A stretch of DNA of 19,220 nt from DATJXG01 sp035500455 (GTDB lineage: Bacteria > Acidobacteriota > Terriglobia > Terriglobales > Acidobacteriaceae), in the NCBI GenBank assembly GCA_035500455.1, contig DATJXG010000258.1, positions 1 to 19,220 of the forward strand, in the 5' to 3' direction. Below, in pieces: positions 7,386 to 12,527 of this stretch. The notes under the pieces are model-generated. The model saw nothing but the letters and a program-made list of their open reading frames with translations. It had not been told where the DNA came from and made no database searches. Numbering within the stretch: the stretch's first letter is position 1; each line of letters begins with the position of its first letter. Both the position numbers and the translations under genes were made by a program.

Positions 7386-7565
7386 TTAGCCCTCTTTCAC
7401 CAAGGGCAATCCCGGTGAAAACAGTCCCAGGCGGTGCAACTTGGCGGTGATGCGGGTGCGGTCAGTGTCAGCGGAGGCGGCCGCGAGACGTTTGCGGAGT
7501 TGCACTACTTTTTCTTTGCGGGTGCGGCGGCGGCGAATTTCCGGGCGACGGCTGGGTGCGGACAT
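7386..7565 (-). CDS. Small basic protein, DUF6800-like, unknown function
   Basis: A 59-residue ORF. It begins MSAPSRRPEIRRRRTRKEKV, followed by a predicted helix with alternating Leu/Arg/Lys (VVQLRKRLAAA) and a short tail ending in LVKEG. The REIRRRR...K..LR pattern recalls the small DUF6800-type proteins common in planctomycetes and relatives, but this is from memory. Support for coding: AGGAG lies 5 bases before the ATG, a perfect TATAAT lies on this strand 60 bases upstream, and the frame is clean with a strong stop. With about 15 Arg/Lys in the first 45 residues it could bind nucleic acid or the ribosome; this is inference. It is divergent from the cysteine-leader operon. Confidence 0.72.
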   Translation of the reverse strand: MSAPSRRPEIRRRRTRKEKVVQLRKRLAAASADTDRTRITAKLHRLGLFSPGLPLVKEG

Positions 7566-7624
7566 GAAGGCTCCTGTTGGGTTATGGTCGACGGGCGGTC
7601 CGAAGCTGCCTGACTGCCCTGCAA

Positions 7625-7630
7625 ATTATA
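7625..7630 (-). promoter_or_regulatory. -10 element (TATAAT) for the small basic protein gene
   Basis: Read on the minus strand, CACTATAATTTGC contains a perfect TATAAT. It would start a transcript near 7618, giving a leader of about 50 bases to the ATG at 7565. At 17 bases upstream the -35 position reads TGGCGC, only a 3 of 6 match. Confidence 0.45.
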
Positions 7631-7802
7631 GTGGCAGAGAGCCTTATGCGCCACTCCCGGAGCGGAAGTTCGCCGTGTGGGTTTTGACTTGGAGGGCTGG
7701 CCGCCGGACGACAGCTGAGCGCCAGCCAGGTGCGATCGTTACAGGCGGCGAATTTGTGATAGCTGCCATCTGAATTTTTCATAGGCGACCCCGGGTGTTG
7801 CC

Positions 7803-7832
7803 TTGACACTCTTCCGGGCGGTTCTCTACGAT
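7803..7832 (+). promoter_or_regulatory. Promoter of the siroheme/cysH operon leader
   Basis: A perfect TTGACA at 7803-7808, an 18-base spacer, then TACGAT at 7827-7832 (4 of 6). Transcription should begin at about 7839-7842, at or within three bases of the leader-peptide ATG at 7842. The leader ORF would then be translated leaderless or nearly so. GATCAAAAGATC (7830-7841), a small palindrome between the -10 and the ATG, could be an operator. Confidence 0.65.
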
Positions 7833-7841
7833 CAAAAGATC

Positions 7842-7922
7842 ATGCGGGCCCTCTGCCAGATGCAATGCGCGTGTTGTTGTTGCGCCCCATTGTGTTCTGG
7901 CGCGGGAGGGCTGCTGACCTAA
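7842..7922 (+). CDS. Cysteine-rich leader peptide of the attenuator
   Basis: A 26-codon ORF, ATG at 7842 to TAA at 7920-7922. Seven codons are cysteine: residues 5, 9, 11, 12, 13, 14 and 18. The core reads MQCACCCCAPLC, with TGT TGT TGT TGC in a row at 7872-7883; four of the seven are TGT, unusual in so GC-rich a region. No Shine-Dalgarno fits between promoter and ATG. It ends 27 bases before a terminator hairpin that precedes siroheme and cysH genes. By analogy with trp/his leaders, and with polycysteine leaderless ORFs reported as cysteine-responsive attenuators in mycobacteria, the peptide likely senses Cys-tRNA supply by ribosome stalling. No independent protein function is proposed. Confidence 0.85.
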   Translation: MRALCQMQCACCCCAPLCSGAGGLLT

Positions 7923-7963
7923 GAATCCTCTAATTACGGCACGGATCAGCCATCGCCAGAGCA
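7893..7963 (+). promoter_or_regulatory. Antiterminator stem of the cysteine attenuator
   Basis: Two helices enclose the leader stop codon: 7893-7902 (TGTTCTGGCG) with 7954-7963 (CGCCAGAGCA), 10 bp with one G-U, and 7909-7913 (GGCTG) with 7947-7951 (CAGCC), 5 bp. They use the whole 5' arm of the terminator, so the two folds exclude each other. A competing upstream helix, 7848-7853 (GCCCTC) with 7906-7911 (GAGGGC), would block the inner antiterminator helix when the leader is not translated. Together these are the 1:2, 2:3 and 3:4 pairings of a classical attenuator. Pairings were drawn by eye. Confidence 0.75.
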
Positions 7964-7983
7964 ACGCTGGTGATGGCTTTTTT
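7949..7983 (+). terminator. Intrinsic terminator of the cysteine attenuator
   Basis: An 11 bp stem, GCCATCGCCAG (7949-7959) with CTGGTGATGGC (7967-7977), one G-U pair, a loop of seven bases, then six Ts (7978-7983) and a further TTT. It lies directly before the start codon of the first enzyme gene at 7990, so it can only be useful as a conditional terminator. Confidence 0.88.
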
Positions 7984-7989
7984 GTCTTT

Positions 7990-8664
7990 ATGGCGCAGTT
8001 AAATCACAAGTCGGAGAACGCGGCACCCGCCCTTTTCCCGCTGTTTCTTAAGCTGGAGGGCCGGGAGTGCCTGGTGGTCGGGGCGGGCAGCGTGGCGGAG
8101 GGCAAGATTCGCAGCCTGCTGGCCAGCGGAGCGAAGGTGCGAGTGGTCGCACTTGAGGCCAAGGACGCGGTCCGGCAATGGGCGCAGGCGGGCGAAGTCG
8201 CATGGGAGGCTCGGGCCTTTCAGGCTTCCGACCTGGATGGGGTGGTGCTGGCGATTGCCGCGACCTCCTCTCCCTCGGTGAACGCCGCGGTCTTTGTCGA
8301 GGCTCGGAAGCGCAATGTTCTGTGCAACGCGGTGGACGATCCGGAGAATTGCGATTTCTATTACGGCGCGGTGGTGCGCCGGGGCGACTTGCAGATCGCG
8401 ATTTCGACGGCCGGCCACAGTCCGGCGTTAGCGCAGCGCCTGCGCCAGGAACTGGAGGAGCAGTTTACGGCCGAGTATTCGGACTGGGTAAAGGCGCTGG
8501 GGGAGGCGCGGCAACAGCTTTTTGCTCTGGATATGGACCCCGAGCAGCGGCGGCGCCTGCTGCACGAGATGACGAGCGCTGGGCCTCGTGGAATCGGGGC
8601 CGGGCAAGGCGACGCCGAGGAAGCTGCGATGCCGGAAGCGAAGGAGGCCATCCATGCCCGGTAA
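7990..8664 (+). CDS. Precorrin-2 dehydrogenase / sirohydrochlorin ferrochelatase (CysG N-terminal / Met8 type)
   Basis: A 224-residue protein that would oxidise precorrin-2 to sirohydrochlorin with NAD+ and may insert iron to give siroheme, the sulfite reductase cofactor. It opens with the family signature LFPLFLKLEGRECLVVGAGS; the nucleotide-binding G31-A32-G33 follows. LCNAVDDPENCDF (111-123) carries the catalytic aspartate region, and RGDLQIAISTAGHSPALA the conserved next block. The dimerisation helices follow. The last about 25 residues are variable. The ATG at 7990 has no in-frame alternative upstream; it directly follows the terminator T-run. A GGTGAT at 7969-7974, complementary to AUCACC of the 16S 3' end, lies inside the terminator arm. 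The gene overlaps cobA by 11 bases. Confidence 0.93.
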   Translation: MAQLNHKSENAAPALFPLFLKLEGRECLVVGAGSVAEGKIRSLLASGAKVRVVALEAKDAVRQWAQAGEVAWEARAFQASDLDGVVLAIAATSSPSVNAAVFVEARKRNVLCNAVDDPENCDFYYGAVVRRGDLQIAISTAGHSPALAQRLRQELEEQFTAEYSDWVKALGEARQQLFALDMDPEQRRRLLHEMTSAGPRGIGAGQGDAEEAAMPEAKEAIHAR

Positions 8665-9475
8665 GGTTTATCTGGTCGGCGCCGGGCCGGGCGATCCTGA
8701 CTTACTCACCCTGAAAGCTCTAAAAGTCCTGAAGTCCGCGGATGTCGTGCTCCACGATGCGCTGATCGGCCCCGAAGTTCTCGCCTACATTCCGCGCAGC
8801 GCGCAGGTGCAGAACGTCGGCAAGCGTTGCGGGCAGAACAGCACTCCGCAGGAGGAGATCAACCGCCTGCTGGTGAACTATGCGCTGCTCGGCCTGGAGG
8901 TGGTGAGGCTGAAAGGCGGCGATCCGCTGATTTTCGGGCGCGGCGGAGAAGAGATCGAAGCCTTGCGGCAGGCCGGCATCGACTTCGAGATCGTGCCGGG
9001 AATTACCGCGGCGTTTGCGGCGGCGGCCGCGGCCAACATGCCGTTAACCCACCGGAAGGTTTCCTCCGCGTTGATCTTCCTGACCAGCCATCACTCGAAG
9101 CAAGGAGCGGACGACAGCTGGCCGCGGCATATTCCTGCGAACGCGACGGTAGTGATTTACATGCCGGGCAGGGATGCGGGGCAGATCAGCGAAAAGCTGC
9201 GGCAAGCGGGCCTGAGCGGCGCTACGCCATGCGTGATTATTTCGCAGGCCGCGTCGCCAAGCGAGCGCGCGTTTAAGACAAGTGTCGGAGCGCTGCCCTC
9301 GGCGCCGCCGCTGCCTGCGCCGTCGCTGCTGGTAGTGGGCGAAGTGGCAAGGCTGGCCGAGCACGCTTCGCTATATCCAGAGATGTGGCTGGAGGGTGCG
9401 CCGGCCAACGAGTTCAGTTCATTGATCACCGAGGCGGGATTGCTGGCGAGCGGCCAGGGACATTCCGGCCATTAG
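8654..9475 (+). CDS. cobA: Uroporphyrinogen-III C-methyltransferase (SUMT)
   Basis: A 273-residue SAM-dependent enzyme that methylates uroporphyrinogen III twice to give precorrin-2, the substrate of the preceding gene product. It has KVYLVGAGPGDPDLLTLKA at the N-terminus (SAM loop), VRLKGGDPLIFGRGGEE at about 80-96, and VPGITAAFAAAAAANMPLTH at about 113-132, all SUMT signatures. Length matches the stand-alone CobA form, not a fusion with HemD or CysG. The ATG at 8654 has AAGGAGG six bases upstream, inside the end of the preceding gene; the 11-base overlap implies translational coupling. In this setting it feeds siroheme more likely than cobalamin, though both need precorrin-2. Confidence 0.95.
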   Translation: MPGKVYLVGAGPGDPDLLTLKALKVLKSADVVLHDALIGPEVLAYIPRSAQVQNVGKRCGQNSTPQEEINRLLVNYALLGLEVVRLKGGDPLIFGRGGEEIEALRQAGIDFEIVPGITAAFAAAAAANMPLTHRKVSSALIFLTSHHSKQGADDSWPRHIPANATVVIYMPGRDAGQISEKLRQAGLSGATPCVIISQAASPSERAFKTSVGALPSAPPLPAPSLLVVGEVARLAEHASLYPEMWLEGAPANEFSSLITEAGLLASGQGHSGH

Positions 9476-9501
9476 TATTCGAGAGAACAGGAGCCAACTG
9501 A

Positions 9502-10236
9502 GTGAAGCCAGACCTGCGCAAAGCCGCAACGGAAGCGGAATCGTGGAAGCCGGAACAGGTACTACGCTGGGCCTTCGACACATTTGGGCAAGGGGTGGAA
9601 ATGGCCTCGGGCCTGGGCGTGGAGGGTATGGTGCTCATCGACATTGCATCCCGCATGAAACCAAACCTGAGGGTGTTCACGCTGGATACCGAATTCCTGT
9701 TCCCTGAGACTTACGACCTGATCGATCGGGTTGAGGCGCGCTATGGGTTCAGGTTCGAGCGGATCTACTCCGTCTTCACCCCGGAGGAGCAGGAGCGAGC
9801 GCACGGGCCGGCGCTGTGGGCGCGGGATCCCGACTTGTGCTGCGATCTGCGCAAGGTCGCTCCGTTGAGGAACAAGCTGTCGCGGCTGCAGGGCTGGATT
9901 ACCGCCATTCGCCGCGAGCAGACTTCCGCGCGGGCCGCGGCCGGGAAGATCGAATGGGACGAGAAGTTTCAGTTGGTGAAAATCAATCCTATTGCCGACT
10001 GGAGCGCCAGGCAGGTGTGGAATTATGTCTTCGAGCACGACGTTCCCTACAATCCTCTGCACGACCAGAACTATCCCAGCATCGGCTGCACCCACTGCAC
10101 CCGCGCGGTGCGGCCGGGAGAAGACTCGCGGGCGGGACGCTGGGCGGGTTTGCAGAAGACCGAGTGTGGGCTGCACGTGAAGGGCACGCCGCAAGCGCCG
10201 CTCGTGACCCTCGCCGCGGCCGCCGGGGATGATTAG
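9502..10236 (+). CDS. cysH: Assimilatory adenylyl-sulfate (APS) reductase, [4Fe-4S] type
   Basis: A 244-residue adenine-nucleotide-hydrolase-fold reductase that makes sulfite from activated sulfate with thioredoxin. The cysteines of the 4Fe-4S cluster are present: C113-C114 (DLCCDLRKV) and C196/C199 (GCTHC). That marks it as an APS-using enzyme rather than an E. coli-type PAPS reductase, which lacks them. The catalytic cysteine is C222 in KTECGLH. DTEFLFPETYDL is the nucleotide-binding region. The start is GTG at 9502, with AGGAG 8 bases upstream. It lies 26 bases after cobA, so it shares the transcript controlled by the cysteine attenuator. Substrate preference is inferred from the cysteine pattern. 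Confidence 0.95.
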   Translation: MKPDLRKAATEAESWKPEQVLRWAFDTFGQGVEMASGLGVEGMVLIDIASRMKPNLRVFTLDTEFLFPETYDLIDRVEARYGFRFERIYSVFTPEEQERAHGPALWARDPDLCCDLRKVAPLRNKLSRLQGWITAIRREQTSARAAAGKIEWDEKFQLVKINPIADWSARQVWNYVFEHDVPYNPLHDQNYPSIGCTHCTRAVRPGEDSRAGRWAGLQKTECGLHVKGTPQAPLVTLAAAAGDD

Positions 10237-10325
10237 ACGGGCCGGCGACGGAACTGCGCAGGCTGACTGCTGACTGCTGAATGCCTTGAAGTCGACAAAT
10301 AGCCCCTTAGTATGCGGGTGTCGTT

Positions 10326-10331
10326 TATAAT
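10326..10331 (+). promoter_or_regulatory. -10 element (TATAAT) before the LysR gene
   Basis: A perfect TATAAT with 12 bases to the ATG at 10344. The 17-base-spaced -35 position (10303-10308) reads CCCCTT and does not match. No Shine-Dalgarno precedes the ATG, so a very short or absent leader is implied. It suggests the regulator has its own promoter besides any read-through from cysH. Confidence 0.45.
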
Positions 10332-10343
10332 CACGCACTACGC

Positions 10344-11234
10344 ATGGACTTCGACCAACTCACCACCTTTCTGGAAGTCGCCAAGCTCGGCAGCTTTTCA
10401 CGGGCCGGGCAAAAGGTTTTCCGGTCGCAGTCCGCGGTAAGCGCACAGATTCGCCAGTTGGAGCAGGAATACGGCGACCGCCTGCTTGACCGCTCCGGTA
10501 AGGACGTAACTCTCACTCCTGCGGGGCGGGTGCTTTTCGCATACGCGGAACGGCTGCTGCAAATGCGCGACGAGTCGCTGCTGGCGGTGGCCGACCAGGG
10601 AACGATCCCGCGCGGCACCATCGTCATCGGGGCCAACGAGGCGACCTGCCTGTACGTGCTGCCGGACGTCTTCGCCAAATTTTGCAGTCTTTATCCCGGG
10701 GTCCAGATCAGCATTTACCGCAACTTCAGCTACAAGATCGTCGAGAAACTGGAAGGCGGCTCGCTGGACGTGGGGATTGTGACGCTGCCGGTGAAGTCGG
10801 GCAGCCTGAAGAGCCACGCTATTTTCCGTGACCAATTGATGCTGATGGTGAGCCCACAAAGTCCGCTGGCCAAGCACGACGTGGTGCCGGTGAGCGAAAT
10901 CGTGAAGCACCCGCTACTGCTTCCCAAGACCGGCTTCAGCCGGCGGTTGATGGATAAACTCTTCCGTCCCTACGCCGCCCACCTGCAAGTGCGCATGGAG
11001 TTGCCCAGCATCGGAATGATCAAGAGCTTCGTCGCGGCCGGGCTGGGAGTTTCGCTCATCAGCGCGAGCTTTGCGCGCGACCAGGTGTTGGCCGGCCGGG
11101 TAAAGCTGATTGCGCTGCAAGGAGAAGAACTGTGGCGGGAACTGGGCGTGGCTTACCGCCGGGACCGCACCCTGACCAGAGCCACCAGCGCTTTCATCAG
11201 CACGGTGCGGCAACTGGCGGCGGCCTCTAAGTAG
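10344..11234 (+). CDS. LysR-family transcriptional regulator
   Basis: A 296-residue regulator. The N-terminal winged helix-turn-helix (residues 2-60) has the typical LTTFLEVAKLGSFSRAG and SQSAVSAQIRQLEQEYG, followed by the linker helix and a periplasmic-binding-protein-like effector domain (about 90-290). Its place 107 bases after cysH, same strand, suggests control of sulfur assimilation in the manner of CysB or CysL, with an effector such as O-acetylserine or a sulfur compound. That is inferred from position only; CbbR-like or other roles are possible. Operator sites of T-N11-A type were not confidently found. Confidence 0.9.
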   Translation: MDFDQLTTFLEVAKLGSFSRAGQKVFRSQSAVSAQIRQLEQEYGDRLLDRSGKDVTLTPAGRVLFAYAERLLQMRDESLLAVADQGTIPRGTIVIGANEATCLYVLPDVFAKFCSLYPGVQISIYRNFSYKIVEKLEGGSLDVGIVTLPVKSGSLKSHAIFRDQLMLMVSPQSPLAKHDVVPVSEIVKHPLLLPKTGFSRRLMDKLFRPYAAHLQVRMELPSIGMIKSFVAAGLGVSLISASFARDQVLAGRVKLIALQGEELWRELGVAYRRDRTLTRATSAFISTVRQLAAASK

Positions 11235-11341
11235 CGGCGGAGGGTATCACTTTTCTTAATTCAGGCCATCAGATTTTCCGATTTCCTTTCTCCGGCCGGC
11301 ATTGCTAGCGTAATGAGTTGAGCTAAATTCCTAAATCAGTG

Positions 11342-11360
11342 GAGCCGGTGAGCCCGGCTC
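11342..11360 (+). promoter_or_regulatory. Hairpin before the small ORF
   Basis: A perfect 7 bp stem GAGCCGG/CCGGCTC with loop TGAGC. It lies 15-33 bases before the ATG at 11375. A weak promoter-like pair, TTGCTA (11302-11307) and TAAATT (11324-11329), lies just upstream. The hairpin would be in the 5' leader and could affect ribosome access. No T-run follows, so it is not a terminator. Confidence 0.4.
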
Positions 11361-11374
11361 TGCGGGGGTTTGTT

Positions 11375-11542
11375 ATGAATGAACTGGAGCGTGGTATAAG
11401 CCGGGTGCTGGAGGAGCACCAGCACGAGAGCGGACTGCATGTGATCGGCGGACGCCGCCGTCTTATCGACCGGCTGATGGAATTCTTCCACCAGGAAGAG
11501 GAAAAGCTGGCGAGTGAGAAGAAGTCCGGGCAGGACAACTGA
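11375..11542 (+). CDS. Small hypothetical protein, 55 residues
   Basis: An acidic/amphipathic ORF beginning MNELERGISRVLEEHQHESG, then HVIGGRRRLIDRLMEFFHQ and a charged tail. It appears all-helical, with no signal peptide, metal motif or membrane segment. The frame is open back to a GTG at 11339, which would run through the hairpin at 11342-11360; I prefer the ATG at 11375, with GGGGG about 8 bases before it as a poor ribosome site. A promoter-like pair before it and a strong terminator after it make it look like an independent transcript. I do not recognise the family; it could be an untranslated small RNA instead. Confidence 0.5.
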   Translation: MNELERGISRVLEEHQHESGLHVIGGRRRLIDRLMEFFHQEEEKLASEKKSGQDN

Positions 11543-11585
11543 TCTTCAGGCAGTTGAGCCGCGCCCGAGGGCGACGGCTGAGTTG

Positions 11586-11627
11586 AATCCGCAGCCGGTT
11601 GCGAGACTGGCTGCGGATTTGTGTTTT
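11586..11627 (+). terminator. Strong intrinsic terminator
   Basis: A perfect 11 bp stem, AATCCGCAGCC (11586-11596) with GGCTGCGGATT (11609-11619), loop of 12, followed by TGTGTTTT. Another hairpin (about 11554-11572, GCCGCGCCC and GGGCGACGGC) precedes it. It ends the small-ORF transcript, and perhaps that of the LysR gene. Confidence 0.8.
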
Positions 11628-11709
11628 GCGGAGCGTCCGCGTGGGGGCGTAGGGGTAGGAGCGCCGTGGGATCGAGGGAAGTTTGGAGTCGGATCTCACG
11701 TCCGCGAAA

Positions 11710-11731
11710 TGCCGGCGGGACGCCGGCGCTA
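11710..11731. repeat. GCCGGCGGGACGCCGGC palindrome, copy 2
   Basis: Identical over 22 bases to the unit at 3021-3043 (stem GCCGGCG/CGCCGGC, loop GGA). The right half recurs as GGCCGGCGCTACG near 11774-11786, so the region before tRNA-His holds one and a half copies. The rest of 11628-11811 shows nothing recognisable. Confidence 0.7.
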
Positions 11732-11811
11732 GGCTGGGCGGCTGGCGTCAGGCCTTGGAGCGGTGACGAGCGAGGCCGGCGCTACGCGATACCGGGACGC
11801 TGGGGCTACGT

Positions 11812-11817
11812 TATAAT
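11812..11817 (+). promoter_or_regulatory. -10 element (TATAAT) of tRNA-His
   Basis: A perfect TATAAT ending 13 bases before the mature tRNA 5' end. The predicted start near 11824 leaves a short leader for RNase P. The 17-base-spaced -35 position does not match the consensus. Confidence 0.6.
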
Positions 11818-11830
11818 CGAAGGTACTCGC

Positions 11831-11907
11831 GGTGGGAGTAGCTCAATCGGCAGAGCACCGGACTGTGGCTCCGGACGTTGCGGGTTCAATTCCCGTCTCC
11901 CACCCCA
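11831..11907 (+). tRNA. tRNA-His (anticodon GTG)
   Basis: A full cloverleaf: acceptor GTGGGAG (11832-11838) with CTCCCAC (11897-11903), the extra G-1 at 11831 facing C73 at 11904 that marks histidine tRNA, and an encoded CCA at 11905-11907. The D arm contains AGCTCAATCGGCAGAGC. The anticodon stem CCGGA/TCCGG (from 11858) holds the loop CTGTGGC with anticodon GTG at 11865-11867. The T arm is CGGGTTCAATTCCCG. Decodes CAC and CAT. Confidence 0.98.
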
Positions 11908-12268
11908 TTTTGCTACGGCTTGTGGCTGGTCGCAGCCCAGATTCACTCCCTCACTTCAATCCGGGCCGGCCTCTGGATTGCGAAAATTCCCTAGACTCAG
12001 GTGTGAAATTGCACCATCTACGGCATGCGCTGTATTGGCCGGAGCGCCGCCTTCCGGTTATTTTTTGGGTGGATCTTGGAACCGTCGGGGTGGCAGGCGA
12101 CGCTTGGTTCTCCGGAGAGCCGCGGGGCGCTTGCTGCCCTTTGTGTTTTTTCACTCCTTCAGCGAACGGTTCAAGAATGTCGCCCGGCAATGCGTGGAAA
12201 CGGCGGCGGGCAGCAGACAACACACTCCTATCGCGCTGGGGAGAAGGTGTAACATTCGTCATAACAAT
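11908..12268. other. Gap after tRNA-His, no convincing gene
   Basis: About 360 bp. Open frames run through on several strands, but they start inside the tRNA or have no start signal, and none looks like a protein I know. The only structure noted is the weak terminator-like hairpin at 12039-12066. Confidence 0.45.
12039..12066 (+). terminator. Possible weak terminator downstream of tRNA-His
   Basis: CCGGA (12039-12043) can pair with TCCGG (12053-12057), followed by TTATTTTTT. The stem is only 5 bp (6 with a G-T), and it lies 130 bases from the tRNA. Confidence 0.3.
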
Positions 12269-12454
12269 ATGAGGTTGATACTGACCAGGCAGTTTCGCTG
12301 CCCGGCGTGCGGGGGCCGGGAGGGGTACCGGTCGCGGTCTCGGAATGAGAGTGAGAAAGTTTTTCTGCGCTTTTTCCTGCTGCGCGCGATACGTTGCGTC
12401 TCCTGCCGGGGGCGGTACTATGCCCCGTTCTTTATGCGGATGAGGCCGGATTGA
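12269..12454 (+). CDS. Small zinc-ribbon protein, 61 residues
   Basis: Two CxxC knuckles, C11-P-A-C14 and C43-V-S-C46, separated by 28 residues rich in Arg and Phe (SRSRNESEKVFLRFFLLRA), then RGRYYAPFF. This is the layout of small rubredoxin-like zinc ribbons that are widespread as unnamed proteins in acidobacteria and similar genomes. It has no membrane segment except a short hydrophobic FLRFFLLRAI. The ATG at 12269 has no near Shine-Dalgarno (GAGAAGGTG lies 20 bases away). The reading frame is open far upstream, but that part is not protein-like. The gene converges on the cyclic-nucleotide-binding protein. Partner or ligand unknown. Confidence 0.65.
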   Translation: MRLILTRQFRCPACGGREGYRSRSRNESEKVFLRFFLLRAIRCVSCRGRYYAPFFMRMRPD

Positions 12455-12527
12455 GGCTGGGGCCCGCGGCTTCGACAGCCTCTTCCGGTTGGTTCCTGTA
12501 TTTCGCGGGCGGCGGAACACTACACTT

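Noticed and set aside
7441..7773. Plus-strand frame opposite the small basic protein
   Set aside because: The minus-strand ORF has the ribosome site and TATAAT; the plus frame has neither and is Arg-rich antisense.
7842..7989. A SAM, cobalamin or T-box riboswitch before the siroheme genes
   Set aside because: No T-box specifier/AGGGTGG motif, no B12 box and no SAM core is visible in this short leader; the Cys-rich ORF with terminator/antiterminator explains it better.
8588..8653. Upstream start of cobA
   Set aside because: AAGGAGG at 8641-8647 marks the ATG at 8654, and the SUMT signature begins directly there.
11831..11907. tRNA-His as an integration (att) site
   Set aside because: No repeat of the tRNA 3' end is found downstream within the window and no integrase is present.
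11621..12454. A single long plus-strand frame across tRNA-His and the following gap
   Set aside because: It runs through repeats and the tRNA; only the last 61 codons, with two CxxC motifs, look like protein.
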